Source: an uncultured Oscillospiraceae bacterium
GTDB lineage: Bacteria; Bacillota; Clostridia; Oscillospirales; Acutalibacteraceae
Assembly (NCBI GenBank): GCA_900553525.1
Contig: USDZ01000026.1
Location: 1-15,656 of the forward strand
Direction: 5' to 3'
Length of the DNA stretch: 15,656 nt
Made by a program: the position numbers and the translations under genes. The notes beneath the pieces are model-generated. The model was not told the origin of the DNA and ran no database searches. It was given only the letters and a program-made list of their open reading frames with translations. Of the stretch, positions 7,893 to 14,078 are shown one piece after another; the first letter of the stretch is position 1; each line of letters begins with the position of its first letter.

Positions 7893-8211
7893 CTGCATCC
7901 GTATGCTTTACGACACTATTCTCGACCGCCGCGACCACCCTTCGGACAATTCCTATACCCGGTATCTGTTCGACCAGGGAATCGACAAGATACTCAAAAA
8001 AGTGGGGGAGGAAAGCGCTGAGGTTATCATCGCTGCAAAAAATGGGCGTTCTGAGGATACGATCGGTGAGATCGCCGATCTGACCTATCACCTTCTGGTA
8101 ATGATGGCGGAACAAGGGATTCGCCCTGAGGATGTGTCCGCCCTGCTCGAACAACGGCATGGAAAATCCGGCAATTTGAAAACCATGAAAACGGTGGATA
8201 AAAACACCTGA
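7885..8211 (+). CDS. hisE: Phosphoribosyl-ATP pyrophosphohydrolase
   Basis: HisE removes pyrophosphate from PR-ATP (step 2), giving PR-AMP for HisI. The 108-residue protein is an all-alpha MazG-like pyrophosphatase: SYTRYLFDQGIDKILKKVGEE contains the family core, followed by SAEVIIAAKN and the second metal-binding helix EIADLTYHLLVMMAEQG. In many bacteria HisE is fused to HisI; here it is separate, and its ATG 7885 lies 8 nt inside the end of the hisA-hisI frame (ATGAATGA), with GGAGGAGAAAGG at 7871-7882 as ribosome site. This implies translational coupling with the fusion protein. Last recognised histidine gene of the operon. Confidence 0.95.
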   Translation: MNDCIRMLYDTILDRRDHPSDNSYTRYLFDQGIDKILKKVGEESAEVIIAAKNGRSEDTIGEIADLTYHLLVMMAEQGIRPEDVSALLEQRHGKSGNLKTMKTVDKNT

Positions 8212-8225
8212 GGGAGTGGATGCCG

Positions 8226-9101
8226 ATGTATGAACTGCACCAAGTGGGATCCCGGACGTATTATATGGAAGCCCCGGCTAAGGTCGGGGTTTACCTTTTG
8301 CCGGATAACGGCGTTCTTCTCATCGACAGCGGAAGCGACAAGGATGCTGCCAAAAAAATCCTCCGGCAATGTTCGGAAAAGGGGTGGACCGTTTCTGCGG
8401 TCTTGGCTACCCATTCTCATGCCGACCATATCGGTGGAAACCAGTATATTCAGGGCAAGACGGGGTGTCCGGTATATGCCAGCGCGTTTGAAGCCGCCGT
8501 CGGCAGATTCCCAGTTTTGGTACCGGTAGGGTTGTACGGCGGGTATCCCATACAAGAATTTCGCACCAAATTTCTCTTGGCAAAATCGAGCGATGTCCAG
8601 CCGTTTCCCGATCCCCTCCCGGGCGGGTTGACAACGATTCCGCTGCCGGGGCACATCTTTGATATGGTGGGATTCCGCACCCGGGACGATGTCGTGTTCT
8701 TGGGGGACAGCCTAACCGGAGAACAGCTTTTGGAAAAACACCTAGTGCCTTTTCTATATGATGTACGGACCTATCTGAAAACATTGGATGTGATTGATCG
8801 GCTTGAAGCATCTGTCTATGTGCCGGCCCATGCCGATATGGTTACGGATATCCACCCTATTGTCTCCTTGACCCGTTCCAGGACGATGGAACTCCTGGAA
8901 GAACTGACATCCATCTGCGCGGCCCCTCATACATTTGAAGAGATCCTGAAAGCGCTCTTTGACCGTCACGGTGTTTGTTTGGACATCCTCCAATACGGGT
9001 TATCCGGTTACACGGTGCGTTCCTATCTGGCGTATTTGAAGGAGGAGGGACGACTGACGGTCTGTTTCCATGAAAACCGGATGCTTTGGACCGCTTTGTG
9101 A
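8226..9101 (+). CDS. Metallo-beta-lactamase-fold hydrolase, function unknown
   Basis: A 291-residue protein with the MBL-fold dinuclear metal site: T-H-S-H-A-D-H at residues 62-68, His143 in LPGHIFDMVGF, Asp161 in FLGDSLTG and His202 in YVPAHAD. The last 70 residues (EEILKALFDRHG to YTVRSYLAYLKEEGRL) look like a winged-helix tail seen in glyoxalase II-like MBL proteins. The substrate cannot be told from sequence. It follows hisE by 14 nt and ends at the bidirectional terminator, so it is probably the last gene of the histidine transcript. The frame also has ATG 8220, but ATG 8226 is preferred because AGGGAG (8211-8216) is 9 nt before it. No histidinol-phosphate phosphatase is seen in the operon; whether this hydrolase takes that role is speculation. 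Confidence 0.88.
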   Translation: MYELHQVGSRTYYMEAPAKVGVYLLPDNGVLLIDSGSDKDAAKKILRQCSEKGWTVSAVLATHSHADHIGGNQYIQGKTGCPVYASAFEAAVGRFPVLVPVGLYGGYPIQEFRTKFLLAKSSDVQPFPDPLPGGLTTIPLPGHIFDMVGFRTRDDVVFLGDSLTGEQLLEKHLVPFLYDVRTYLKTLDVIDRLEASVYVPAHADMVTDIHPIVSLTRSRTMELLEELTSICAAPHTFEEILKALFDRHGVCLDILQYGLSGYTVRSYLAYLKEEGRLTVCFHENRMLWTAL

Positions 9102-9151
9102 AGGGATCCGGGTGGAAATCCGCATTCAGAGCACGAGATAAAATAAGGGAA

Positions 9152-9185
9152 GGCCCGGCCGGTACGGCTTAGTACCAGCCGGGCC
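9152..9185. terminator. Bidirectional hairpin terminator between convergent operons
   Basis: GGCCCGGCCGGTAC (9152-9165) pairs with GTACCAGCCGGGCC (9172-9185) around a 6-nt loop, with one C-A mismatch: 14 positions, mostly G-C. It stands between the end of the MBL hydrolase (+) and the end of the TPM protein gene (minus). Read on the minus strand it is followed by a T-rich stretch (complement of AAAATAAGGG before 9151); on the plus strand the downstream sequence ATATTGTTT is weakly T-rich. It probably ends both transcripts, more typically the minus one. Confidence 0.85.
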
Positions 9186-9219
9186 ATATTGTTTCGGGAT
9201 GCCGGACACCTAGAGGTAG

Positions 9220-9996
9220 TCAAAATCCACGGGAACTGCCGCCTCCGCCGAAGCTGCCGCCTCCTCCGCTGAATCCTCCTCCAAAACCGCCCCCCGAGAA
9301 TCCGCCTCCGGAAAATCTCCCTCCGGAGAATCCGCCACGCCCGCGGGGACCGCGGGGCCCTCCCAGGAAGAAAAAGATACCGCCGCGGCTGAGTCCGACC
9401 ACGGCCGCCAAAATTACAGCCACAAAGAGAATTTCGAACAATAGGGATGAAGCGCTCTCTTCCTCATCCGCAACCGGCGTATATCCCGACTCGGGAGAGA
9501 GATTGTACTCGATATATACCTCGTTGATCAAAGCATTGTAGGTCGTCCACATTCCGGTGGAAAACTCGTCTTCCCGGAAATAGGGAAGCGCATATTCATC
9601 GAGTATAATGCCCGTTTTTGCGTCGGTAAGAGCACCCTCAAGTCCATATCCGACTTCAATGCGTACCCGGCGTTCCTCCAAAGCGAAAAGCAAAACGACG
9701 CCGCTGTTTTGTTCCTTATCTCCCACGCCCCATTGGCGGCCGAGTTGCAGACCGAAATCGCTGATATCCATGCCGTCGAGAGAAGGTACTGTGACGGCCA
9801 CCACCTGCGCATTGGTTTTTTCATACAGCTGTACGCCGGCCTGGTAGATCCGTTCCTCATCCTCCGCTGTGATGACGTCGGCGAAATCGTTGATAAAAAA
9901 ACGATCGGTCGGATTCCATTTGATAGCCGCAGACGCCGGAACACAGAGCAAAATCGCGCACATTACGCCAAACAAGACGGCGGCCGCTTTTTTCAT
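9220..9996 (-). CDS. TPM-domain membrane protein, YgcG family, with glycine-rich tail
   Basis: This 258-residue protein begins with a signal peptide (hydrophobic core about residues 4-20, likely cut after Ala-Ser-Ala near 24), followed by an extracytoplasmic TPM (repair of photosystem II/phosphatase-like) domain: FFINDFADVITAEDEERI, AQVVAVTVPSLDGMDISDFG, RQWGVGDKEQNSGVVLLFAL and RVRIEVGYGLEGALTD. A single membrane span follows at about 185-203, then a glycine/phenylalanine/serine-rich tail with repeated FSGGG units. This is the usual layout of YgcG proteins, whose exact role is unsettled. AAAGGAAG lies before the ATG. It follows lemA by 117 nt on the same strand, the classic LemA-TPM gene pair, and the two products are thought to act at the membrane together. 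Confidence 0.92.
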   Translation of the reverse strand: MKKAAAVLFGVMCAILLCVPASAAIKWNPTDRFFINDFADVITAEDEERIYQAGVQLYEKTNAQVVAVTVPSLDGMDISDFGLQLGRQWGVGDKEQNSGVVLLFALEERRVRIEVGYGLEGALTDAKTGIILDEYALPYFREDEFSTGMWTTYNALINEVYIEYNLSPESGYTPVADEEESASSLLFEILFVAVILAAVVGLSRGGIFFFLGGPRGPRGRGGFSGGRFSGGGFSGGGFGGGFSGGGGSFGGGGSSRGF

Positions 9997-10113
9997 ACAT
10001 GATCTTCCTTTCCCGACTGCGGGATTCTGCCTTATTCAAGAACGGCGAAAAGGCGATTTCTTATTTGAGAAAATTATGTCGGGCCCGCCGGCCTCCTCCT
10101 CATAATCCCACTG

Positions 10114-10695
10114 TCAGAAGCTGACGGTAGGGTTGCTAGTTGCCGCCTCGCTGGCTTTAAACCCTTCAGCCTTTTCAAAGCCGAACATGCCGGCGATGAT
10201 CGAATTCGGAAAACGACGGAGCAACGTGTTATATTCTTGAACAGCCTCGTTATAATCCATGCGGGAGACCTTCAAACGGTTTTCGGTTCCTTCCAGCTGA
10301 TTCTGTAGTGTACGGAAGTTCTCACTGGCCTGCAGTTCCGGATAAGCCTCGACCACCACGCGGAGCTGGCCTAGAGCCTGCGTCAGTTCATTGTCCGCTT
10401 CGACCCGATCCTCAAGAGTGGTGCTTCCGGCCAGCTTGGCACGCGCCTCTGTTACGGCCGTGAGCACCTCTTCCTCATGGGCCGCATATCCCTTGACCGT
10501 ATTGACGAGGTTGGGTACCAGATCGGCCCGACGGGTCAGATCGGCGTCGATGTTGGCCGCTTTCGCCTGGACATTTTCATCCGCCGCGACCAAGCTGTTA
10601 TAAGCGGAAAAGCCCCAACCGACTATCCCGACCACCAGCACCACTACAACGGCCAGTACACTCAGTCCAATTATCGTGCCTTTTTTCAATGTCAT
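10114..10695 (-). CDS. lemA: LemA family membrane protein
   Basis: A 193-residue protein with one N-terminal membrane span (about residues 8-29) and the helical LemA domain: YNSLVAADENVQAKAANID, RRADLVPNLVNTVKGYAAHE, LTAVTEARAKLAG, and a C-terminal RFPNSIIAGMFGFEKAEGF segment. The N-terminus probably lies outside with the coiled-coil part on the other side of the membrane, as in other LemA proteins, though topology was not tested. The biochemical role of the family is unknown. The start is backed by GAGAAAGG a few nt upstream. It is the first gene of a two-gene minus-strand unit with the TPM protein and is divergent from spoIIGA. Confidence 0.94.
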   Translation of the reverse strand: MTLKKGTIIGLSVLAVVVVLVVGIVGWGFSAYNSLVAADENVQAKAANIDADLTRRADLVPNLVNTVKGYAAHEEEVLTAVTEARAKLAGSTTLEDRVEADNELTQALGQLRVVVEAYPELQASENFRTLQNQLEGTENRLKVSRMDYNEAVQEYNTLLRRFPNSIIAGMFGFEKAEGFKASEAATSNPTVSF

Positions 10696-10751
10696 CGCAA
10701 CCTTTCTCTTAGGATCCTATGCACGGTCTTTCATTTGTTGTCTGCCATTTT

Positions 10752-10780
10752 AGTGTATAGTATGTCACCGTTGAGCGCAA
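10752..10780 (-). promoter_or_regulatory. Candidate promoter of lemA
   Basis: On the minus strand TTGCGC (10775-10780) and TACACT (10752-10757) are separated by 17 bp, a moderate SigA match (4 of 6 at each box). The overlapping minus-strand CATACTAT is also 7 of 8 to the SigE -10 consensus CATACAnT, with AAATACT about 15 nt upstream, so sporulation control is an alternative that I cannot decide. The leader before lemA would be roughly 50 nt. Confidence 0.4.
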
Positions 10781-10783
10781 GTA

Positions 10784-10805
10784 TTTCGTTAAGTATGTAA
10801 CGAAA
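10784..10805. repeat. Inverted repeat, candidate operator in the lemA-spoIIGA divergent region
   Basis: TTTCGTTA (10784-10791) and TAACGAAA (10798-10805) are perfect 8-bp inverted arms with a 6-bp spacer. A second small palindrome, AAAGT-TTAC-ACTTT (10803-10816), overlaps its right arm. The repeat lies directly upstream of the candidate lemA -35 box, where a dimeric regulator would act. No T-run follows on either strand, so it is not a terminator. No regulator can be named. Confidence 0.45.
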
Positions 10806-10851
10806 GTTTACACTTTAGCCATAATTGGGCCTTTCATACGGGCAGAGGCTG

Positions 10852-10928
10852 TTCGACCGTGAAAACGGAAAGAAAAAAACGGGATACCTCCCACTTCGGC
10901 AGTATCCGACGGGGTGCGCGGCTATAAT
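10852..10928 (+). promoter_or_regulatory. Candidate Spo0A-dependent spoIIG promoter
   Basis: A perfect -10 TATAAT (10923-10928) has no TTGACA-like box at 17 bp. Instead there is TTCGGCA at 10895-10901, whose complement TGCCGAA fits the Spo0A box consensus TGnCGAA and is centred near -37 to the predicted start (about 10935). A second near-match, TTCGACC (10852-10858; complement GGTCGAA, 6 of 7), lies 43 bp further upstream, close to four helical turns. This resembles the Bacillus spoIIG promoter, a SigA promoter with abnormal spacing driven by Spo0A bound upstream. Assignment rests on consensus matching only. Confidence 0.55.
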
Positions 10929-10958
10929 GAGAGTATGGACGAGAAGGGAGGAAACGGG

Positions 10959-11858
10959 ATGCCAGTCGTTTATCTGGATGTACTGGTTGTACTCAACTGG
11001 TTTATCGATTTTCTCCTGTTATCGTCCACCGCCCGGATCCTGCGGCTGCCGTTTAAACGATGGAGGCTGGTGTTGGGAGCCCTTCTCGGCGGCGTCAGTT
11101 CCTGTTTGATTTTTTTGCCGGCCATGCCCTTTGCGCTTTCCATGCTCGTGAAATTAGTCGCAGGTAGTCTGATCGTTTTAGCGGCCTTTCCTTGGCTTGG
11201 GTTCCGCAGCTATGGGAAACAAATGCTGGTATTCCTCGTCATTTCGGCGGCCTTTGCCGGAATAGCAACGGCTGTTTGGTTTTTTGCCGCTCCAGCGGGA
11301 TTGGTGGTAGCCAATGGCGTTGTGTACTTTGATGTTCCTCCGCTTCTGCTGGTGGGACTTACGGTATTAAGCTATGGATGTATTCGGCTCTACGACCGCT
11401 TTATTCGAAAAAAAGCCCCGGTCAACCGGGAATACCGGTTGTTACTGGACGGAGGTGCCGGAACAGTAGAACTCCGCGCTCTTTATGACACCGGTCTGCA
11501 TTTGACCGAGCCTTTTTCCGGTAAACCGGTTATTGTAGTCCGGCAATCGGCGATTTATTCCAGACTACCGCCTGTGCTACAGGAGGCCTTATCTGTTCGA
11601 GAGTATCCGGATCTTCATCGAGGAGCCTCGGAGACGGGTGCGACGCAGGCCGTGGCCACCCGTCTGCGGATGGTCCCTTATCAAACGGTCGGAGGAAAGG
11701 GCCTGCTGCCCGCGTTCCAAGCTCAAAAAGCGGTGATAACGGGCAGGGGAGAAGTGGATAGAGACATCACCGGCGTATACATAGCGTTGGTCCAGGAGCT
11801 TGGACGGGGAGAGTATGAAGCGTTGTTCGGCTGCGACATAGGCGATTTTTTGGTATAG
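10959..11858 (+). CDS. spoIIGA: Sporulation sigma-E factor processing peptidase SpoIIGA
   Basis: SpoIIGA is the membrane aspartic protease that, when triggered by SpoIIR from the forespore, removes the pro-sequence of SigE in the mother cell. The N-terminal half has about five membrane spans beginning MPVVYLDVLVVLNWFIDFLL; the C-terminal half is the cytoplasmic protease domain with the active-site D177-T178-G179 in ALYDTGLHLTEPFSGKPV. The usual Asn after DTG/DSG is Leu180 here. The last residues CDIGDFL are also family-like. The frame is open from GTG 10914, but that start would place the TATAAT box inside the gene; ATG 10959, with AAGGGAGG (10944-10951) 7 nt upstream, gives 299 residues and the standard N-terminus. 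It precedes sigE by 55 nt. Confidence 0.93.
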   Translation: MPVVYLDVLVVLNWFIDFLLLSSTARILRLPFKRWRLVLGALLGGVSSCLIFLPAMPFALSMLVKLVAGSLIVLAAFPWLGFRSYGKQMLVFLVISAAFAGIATAVWFFAAPAGLVVANGVVYFDVPPLLLVGLTVLSYGCIRLYDRFIRKKAPVNREYRLLLDGGAGTVELRALYDTGLHLTEPFSGKPVIVVRQSAIYSRLPPVLQEALSVREYPDLHRGASETGATQAVATRLRMVPYQTVGGKGLLPAFQAQKAVITGRGEVDRDITGVYIALVQELGRGEYEALFGCDIGDFLV

Positions 11859-11913
11859 CATATTCTCCGATACAGCATCCGGTCGGTTTCACCGCCAAGA
11901 AAGGTTGATGGTC

Positions 11914-12642
11914 ATGACGGGATTAACACTGCGCAATTTCCTTTTGCGTGCCGTTTTGTGGTGGAGACGGCTATGTGCACGCATGCGGGGAGAGGGCATT
12001 TATTATATCAACGGGGCTGATACGCTTCCGCCTCCGCTGTCCCCGGCTGAGGAAGCCGATGCGATCCAGCGGGCGGCGGAGGGAGAGGGAGAGGCGCGGG
12101 ATCTGCTGATTACTCACAATCTGCGCCTAGTGGTATACATAGCTCGCAAGTTCGAGAGTTCGGGCGTGGGAATCGAAGATTTGATTTCTATCGGTACAAT
12201 TGGTTTGATTAAGGCAATCAATACTTTTTGCCCCGGACGCAATATCAAACTGGCCACCTATTCTTCACGATGTATCGAAAATGAGATTTTGATGTATCTG
12301 CGAAAGAACACGCAACTGCGCAACGAGTTGTCTATCGACGAACCCCTCAACGTGGATTGGGACGGCAACGAACTCCTGTTATCCGATATATTGGGCAGTG
12401 ATCCGGATCTGGTCAATCGGAACATCGAACAGGAGGCGGAGCGGGATCTGCTTCTTGAATGTGTATCGCGTCTTTCGGAGCGGGAACAGATCATCATGGA
12501 ACTGCGTTTCGGAATTAACGGGAATCAGGAACATACGCAAAAAGAAGTGGCCGATCTTTTGGGGATTTCCCAATCCTATATTTCCCGCTTGGAAAAAAAG
12601 ATCATCAAACGACTCAAAAAAGACATCGAGCGTTCCGGATAA
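11914..12642 (+). CDS. sigE: RNA polymerase sporulation sigma factor SigE (pro-SigE)
   Basis: SigE directs early mother-cell transcription in sporulation. The first 29 residues form the hydrophobic/basic pro-sequence that anchors the inactive factor to the membrane; it is followed by YYINGADTLPPPLSPAEE, the same processing-site region as in Bacillus. Region 2 is nearly identical to known SigE (NLRLVVYIARKFESSG, EDLISIGTIGLIKAINTF, LATYSSRCIENEILMYLR), then DEPLNVDWDGNELLLSDILG and the region 4 helix-turn-helix KEVADLLGISQSYISRLEKK. TTG 11905 and ATG 11908 are in frame, but ATG 11914 is best placed relative to AGAAAGG (11898-11904), giving 242 residues. Downstream is not sigG in the same direction, as is usual, but a convergent minus-strand unit. 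Confidence 0.96.
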   Translation: MTGLTLRNFLLRAVLWWRRLCARMRGEGIYYINGADTLPPPLSPAEEADAIQRAAEGEGEARDLLITHNLRLVVYIARKFESSGVGIEDLISIGTIGLIKAINTFCPGRNIKLATYSSRCIENEILMYLRKNTQLRNELSIDEPLNVDWDGNELLLSDILGSDPDLVNRNIEQEAERDLLLECVSRLSEREQIIMELRFGINGNQEHTQKEVADLLGISQSYISRLEKKIIKRLKKDIERSG

Positions 12643-12935
12643 TATATCCTCTCCATCCACTCGAAGGAAGTGGATGGAGGGAATATGGTGGTCACGATGG
12701 GCGCCGCCGAGGAAGTGGTAGGGGGTATTGTTGGCTTCTCCGTCGGTTTTTCTGTCGAAGTTTCTCGAGTCGTTGTTTCCTCTATGGTGGATGTTGTCAT
12801 AATGAATGGATAAACCGTTGTATTCTCTGTATCCTCAGATACAGCGTCGGCATACGGCCTTTGTTTCTCCCGGAAGCAGGATACGCAGACTAAGCAAACC
12901 AATAAAAGAATAGAGCAATAAACGATTTTTCGCAT
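12576..12935 (-). CDS. Small Thr/Pro-rich putative lipoprotein between sigE and sigG
   Basis: A 119-residue protein that I do not recognise. The N-terminus MRKIVYCSILLLVCLVCVSC is a signal peptide with a candidate lipid-anchored Cys20, although the residue at -3 is Cys rather than Leu, so the lipobox is imperfect. Residues about 36-90 are very rich in Thr, Ser and Pro (for example TTTRETSTEKPTEKPT), a stalk-like region. The last 30 residues (SFEWMERIYYPERSM...) are basic and are encoded opposite the end of sigE: the two genes overlap by 67 nt tail to tail. ATG 12935 is supported by AGAGGAAGG just upstream. The frame also opens back to 13139, but that part would cross the sigG terminator and is rejected. 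It may be a real sporulation-linked envelope protein or an orphan. Confidence 0.55.
   Translation of the reverse strand: MRKIVYCSILLLVCLVCVSCFREKQRPYADAVSEDTENTTVYPFIMTTSTIEETTTRETSTEKPTEKPTIPPTTSSAAPIVTTIFPPSTSFEWMERIYYPERSMSFLSRLMIFFSKREI
12649..12681. terminator. Hairpin after sigE, lacking a U-tract
   Basis: CTCCATCCACT (12651-12661) pairs perfectly with AGTGGATGGAG (12669-12679) around a 7-nt loop; one wobble and one further G-C pair extend the stem to 12649-12681. It begins 7 nt after the sigE stop codon. Neither strand has a T-run beyond the stem, so intrinsic termination would be inefficient; it may protect the sigE mRNA 3' end or work as a factor-assisted end. On the minus strand it lies within the putative lipoprotein gene. 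Confidence 0.5.
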
Positions 12936-13102
12936 GAGCCTTCCTCTGTATCGGACAGGCTCCGTTCTGGAAACGCCGCTCCTCTCTTCCAAAGGATACC
13001 GGGGTATCGGCCGAATGGCAAGTGGTGATTCTTCATGCAAATCCAATCGGAGTGATTTATGCTCACATCTTTTAAAGTGACTTTTCATTATACATAAAAA
13101 GA

Positions 13103-13132
13103 ATCCCCGCTGCCTGTGCAGGCATGGGGGAT
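13103..13132 (-). terminator. sigG terminator
   Basis: On the minus strand ATCCCC...GGGGAT outer arms and an inner TGCCTG/CAGGCA stem, interrupted by two unpaired positions, form a hairpin that begins about 13 nt after the sigG stop. It is followed on the minus strand by TCTTTTTATG, a clear T-run. On the plus strand the next T-run (ATTTTTA, 13138-13144) is further away, so some bidirectional function is possible. Confidence 0.82.
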
Positions 13133-13144
13133 GCGGCATTTTTA

Positions 13145-13912
13145 TCAGATTTGCTTTTTGATTCGTTCGAGTGCGCCTTTTTCCAGGCGAGAAACCTGGG
13201 CTTGGGAAATACCGATTTCGGCAGAGACTTCGATTTGGGTCATCCCCTTAAAAAAACGCAGATTGAGAATTTTTTTTTCCCGGTCATTGAGTCCTCGGAT
13301 GGCTTCTTTCAAGGCAATCTCATCCAGCCAGTTGTTGTCGTCGTTATGATCCCCCACCTGATCCATCACATAGATGGTATCTCCGCCGTCTGAATATACC
13401 GGCTCATACAGCGAAACCGGTTCCACAATCGATTCCAGCGCCATCACAACCTCCTCTCGGGGCAGATCCAGTTCCTTGGCGATTTCTTCGACGGTCGGTT
13501 CCCGCAGGTTCCGGGTGGTGAGCTTCTCCTTGACCTGCATGGCTTTATAGGCGGTGTCTCGCATCGAACGGCTGATTCGGATGGCGTTGTTGTCCCGTAG
13601 GTAGCGCCGAATCTCGCCAATGATCATAGGTACGGCATAGGTGGAAAACCGTACATTTTGGGACAGATCAAAATTGTCGATCGATTTGATCAGGCCGATG
13701 CATCCGACCTGGAATAGGTCGTCGAGATTCTCGCCCCGTTGAGTAAAACGCTGGATAACGCTGAGTACCAACCGTAAGTTGCCGTTGACCAATTCCTCTC
13801 TTGCTTTTTTGTCTCCTTCCCGGCTCAATTTCAGTAACCGCATTTTCTCACTTTCGCTGAGAACCTTTAAATTCGCCGTGTTGACACCGCAAATTTCCAC
13901 CTTGTTATACAT
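13145..13912 (-). CDS. sigG: RNA polymerase sporulation sigma factor SigG
   Basis: SigG is the late forespore sigma factor. The 255-residue protein has the diagnostic N-terminus NKVEICGVNTANLKVL, region 2 (NGNLRLVLSVIQRF, LDDLFQVGCIGLIKSIDNFD, FSTYAVPMIIGEIRRYLRDN) that distinguishes SigF/SigG from SigE, the SLYEPVYSDGGDTIYVMDQ linker and the region 4 helix-turn-helix TQIEVSAEIGISQAQVSRLEKG. The CGVNT N-terminal motif and length argue for SigG over SigF. The ATG is 10 nt from GGGGAGG. In Bacillus and many Clostridia sigG lies directly after sigE on the same strand; here it is inverted, with its own promoter and terminator. Confidence 0.95.
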   Translation of the reverse strand: MYNKVEICGVNTANLKVLSESEKMRLLKLSREGDKKAREELVNGNLRLVLSVIQRFTQRGENLDDLFQVGCIGLIKSIDNFDLSQNVRFSTYAVPMIIGEIRRYLRDNNAIRISRSMRDTAYKAMQVKEKLTTRNLREPTVEEIAKELDLPREEVVMALESIVEPVSLYEPVYSDGGDTIYVMDQVGDHNDDNNWLDEIALKEAIRGLNDREKKILNLRFFKGMTQIEVSAEIGISQAQVSRLEKGALERIKKQI

Positions 13913-13949
13913 ACGGTCACGTCCTCCCCGGAATATGGAACTGTATTTC

Positions 13950-13979
13950 CATTATTGCCACTTCCAGGAATAAACATGC
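13950..13979 (-). promoter_or_regulatory. SigF-type (forespore) promoter of sigG
   Basis: On the minus strand GCATG (13975-13979), 15 bp, then GGCAATAATG (13950-13959). The -10 matches the SigF consensus GGnRAnAHTR at every defined position and the -35 matches GYWTA at 4 of 5 (and the SigG -35 GHATR at 5 of 5). Initiation would be near 13943, about 30 nt before the sigG start. In Bacillus sigG is first transcribed by SigF and then by SigG itself, so this is the expected regulation. Confidence 0.6.
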
Positions 13980-14014
13980 AGTAAAAAGCTGGAATTTACG
14001 GATGGTTCCTTTGG

Positions 14015-14052
14015 TTCTATCTTAGCCGGCCAAGGCATACATTAAGATAGAA
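14015..14052. repeat. Perfect 10-bp inverted repeat upstream of the YlmC/YmxH gene
   Basis: TTCTATCTTA (14015-14024) and TAAGATAGAA (14043-14052) are perfect inverted arms separated by 18 bp. The spacer contains CATACATT (14036-14043), a full match to the SigE -10 consensus CATACAnT, so the arms bracket the likely promoter. No convincing SigE -35 is visible. The repeat could be an operator or an RNA hairpin at the very 5' end of the message. Confidence 0.5.
14036..14043 (+). promoter_or_regulatory. Candidate SigE -10 element of the YlmC/YmxH-family gene
   Basis: CATACATT matches the mother-cell SigE -10 consensus CATACAnT at all defined positions and lies about 36 nt before the start codon. 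The expected ATA-containing -35 is not clear (TCTATCTT at 14016-14023 is the nearest candidate), and a SigA reading (TTGGTT with a 19-bp spacer) is also poor. The call is therefore tentative. Confidence 0.35.
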
Positions 14053-14078
14053 AAATGTGTCGAAAAGGAGGCAGACAG

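Noticed and set aside
9230..9360. Short tandem repeat or minisatellite in the GC-rich stretch
   Set aside because: It is the coding sequence of the FSGGG-rich tail of the TPM protein, normal for that family.
12936..13139. Upstream extension of the lipoprotein frame back to 13139
   Set aside because: It would run through the sigG terminator hairpin, lacks a ribosome site and gives an unlikely N-terminus; ATG 12935 has a good ribosome site and a signal peptide.
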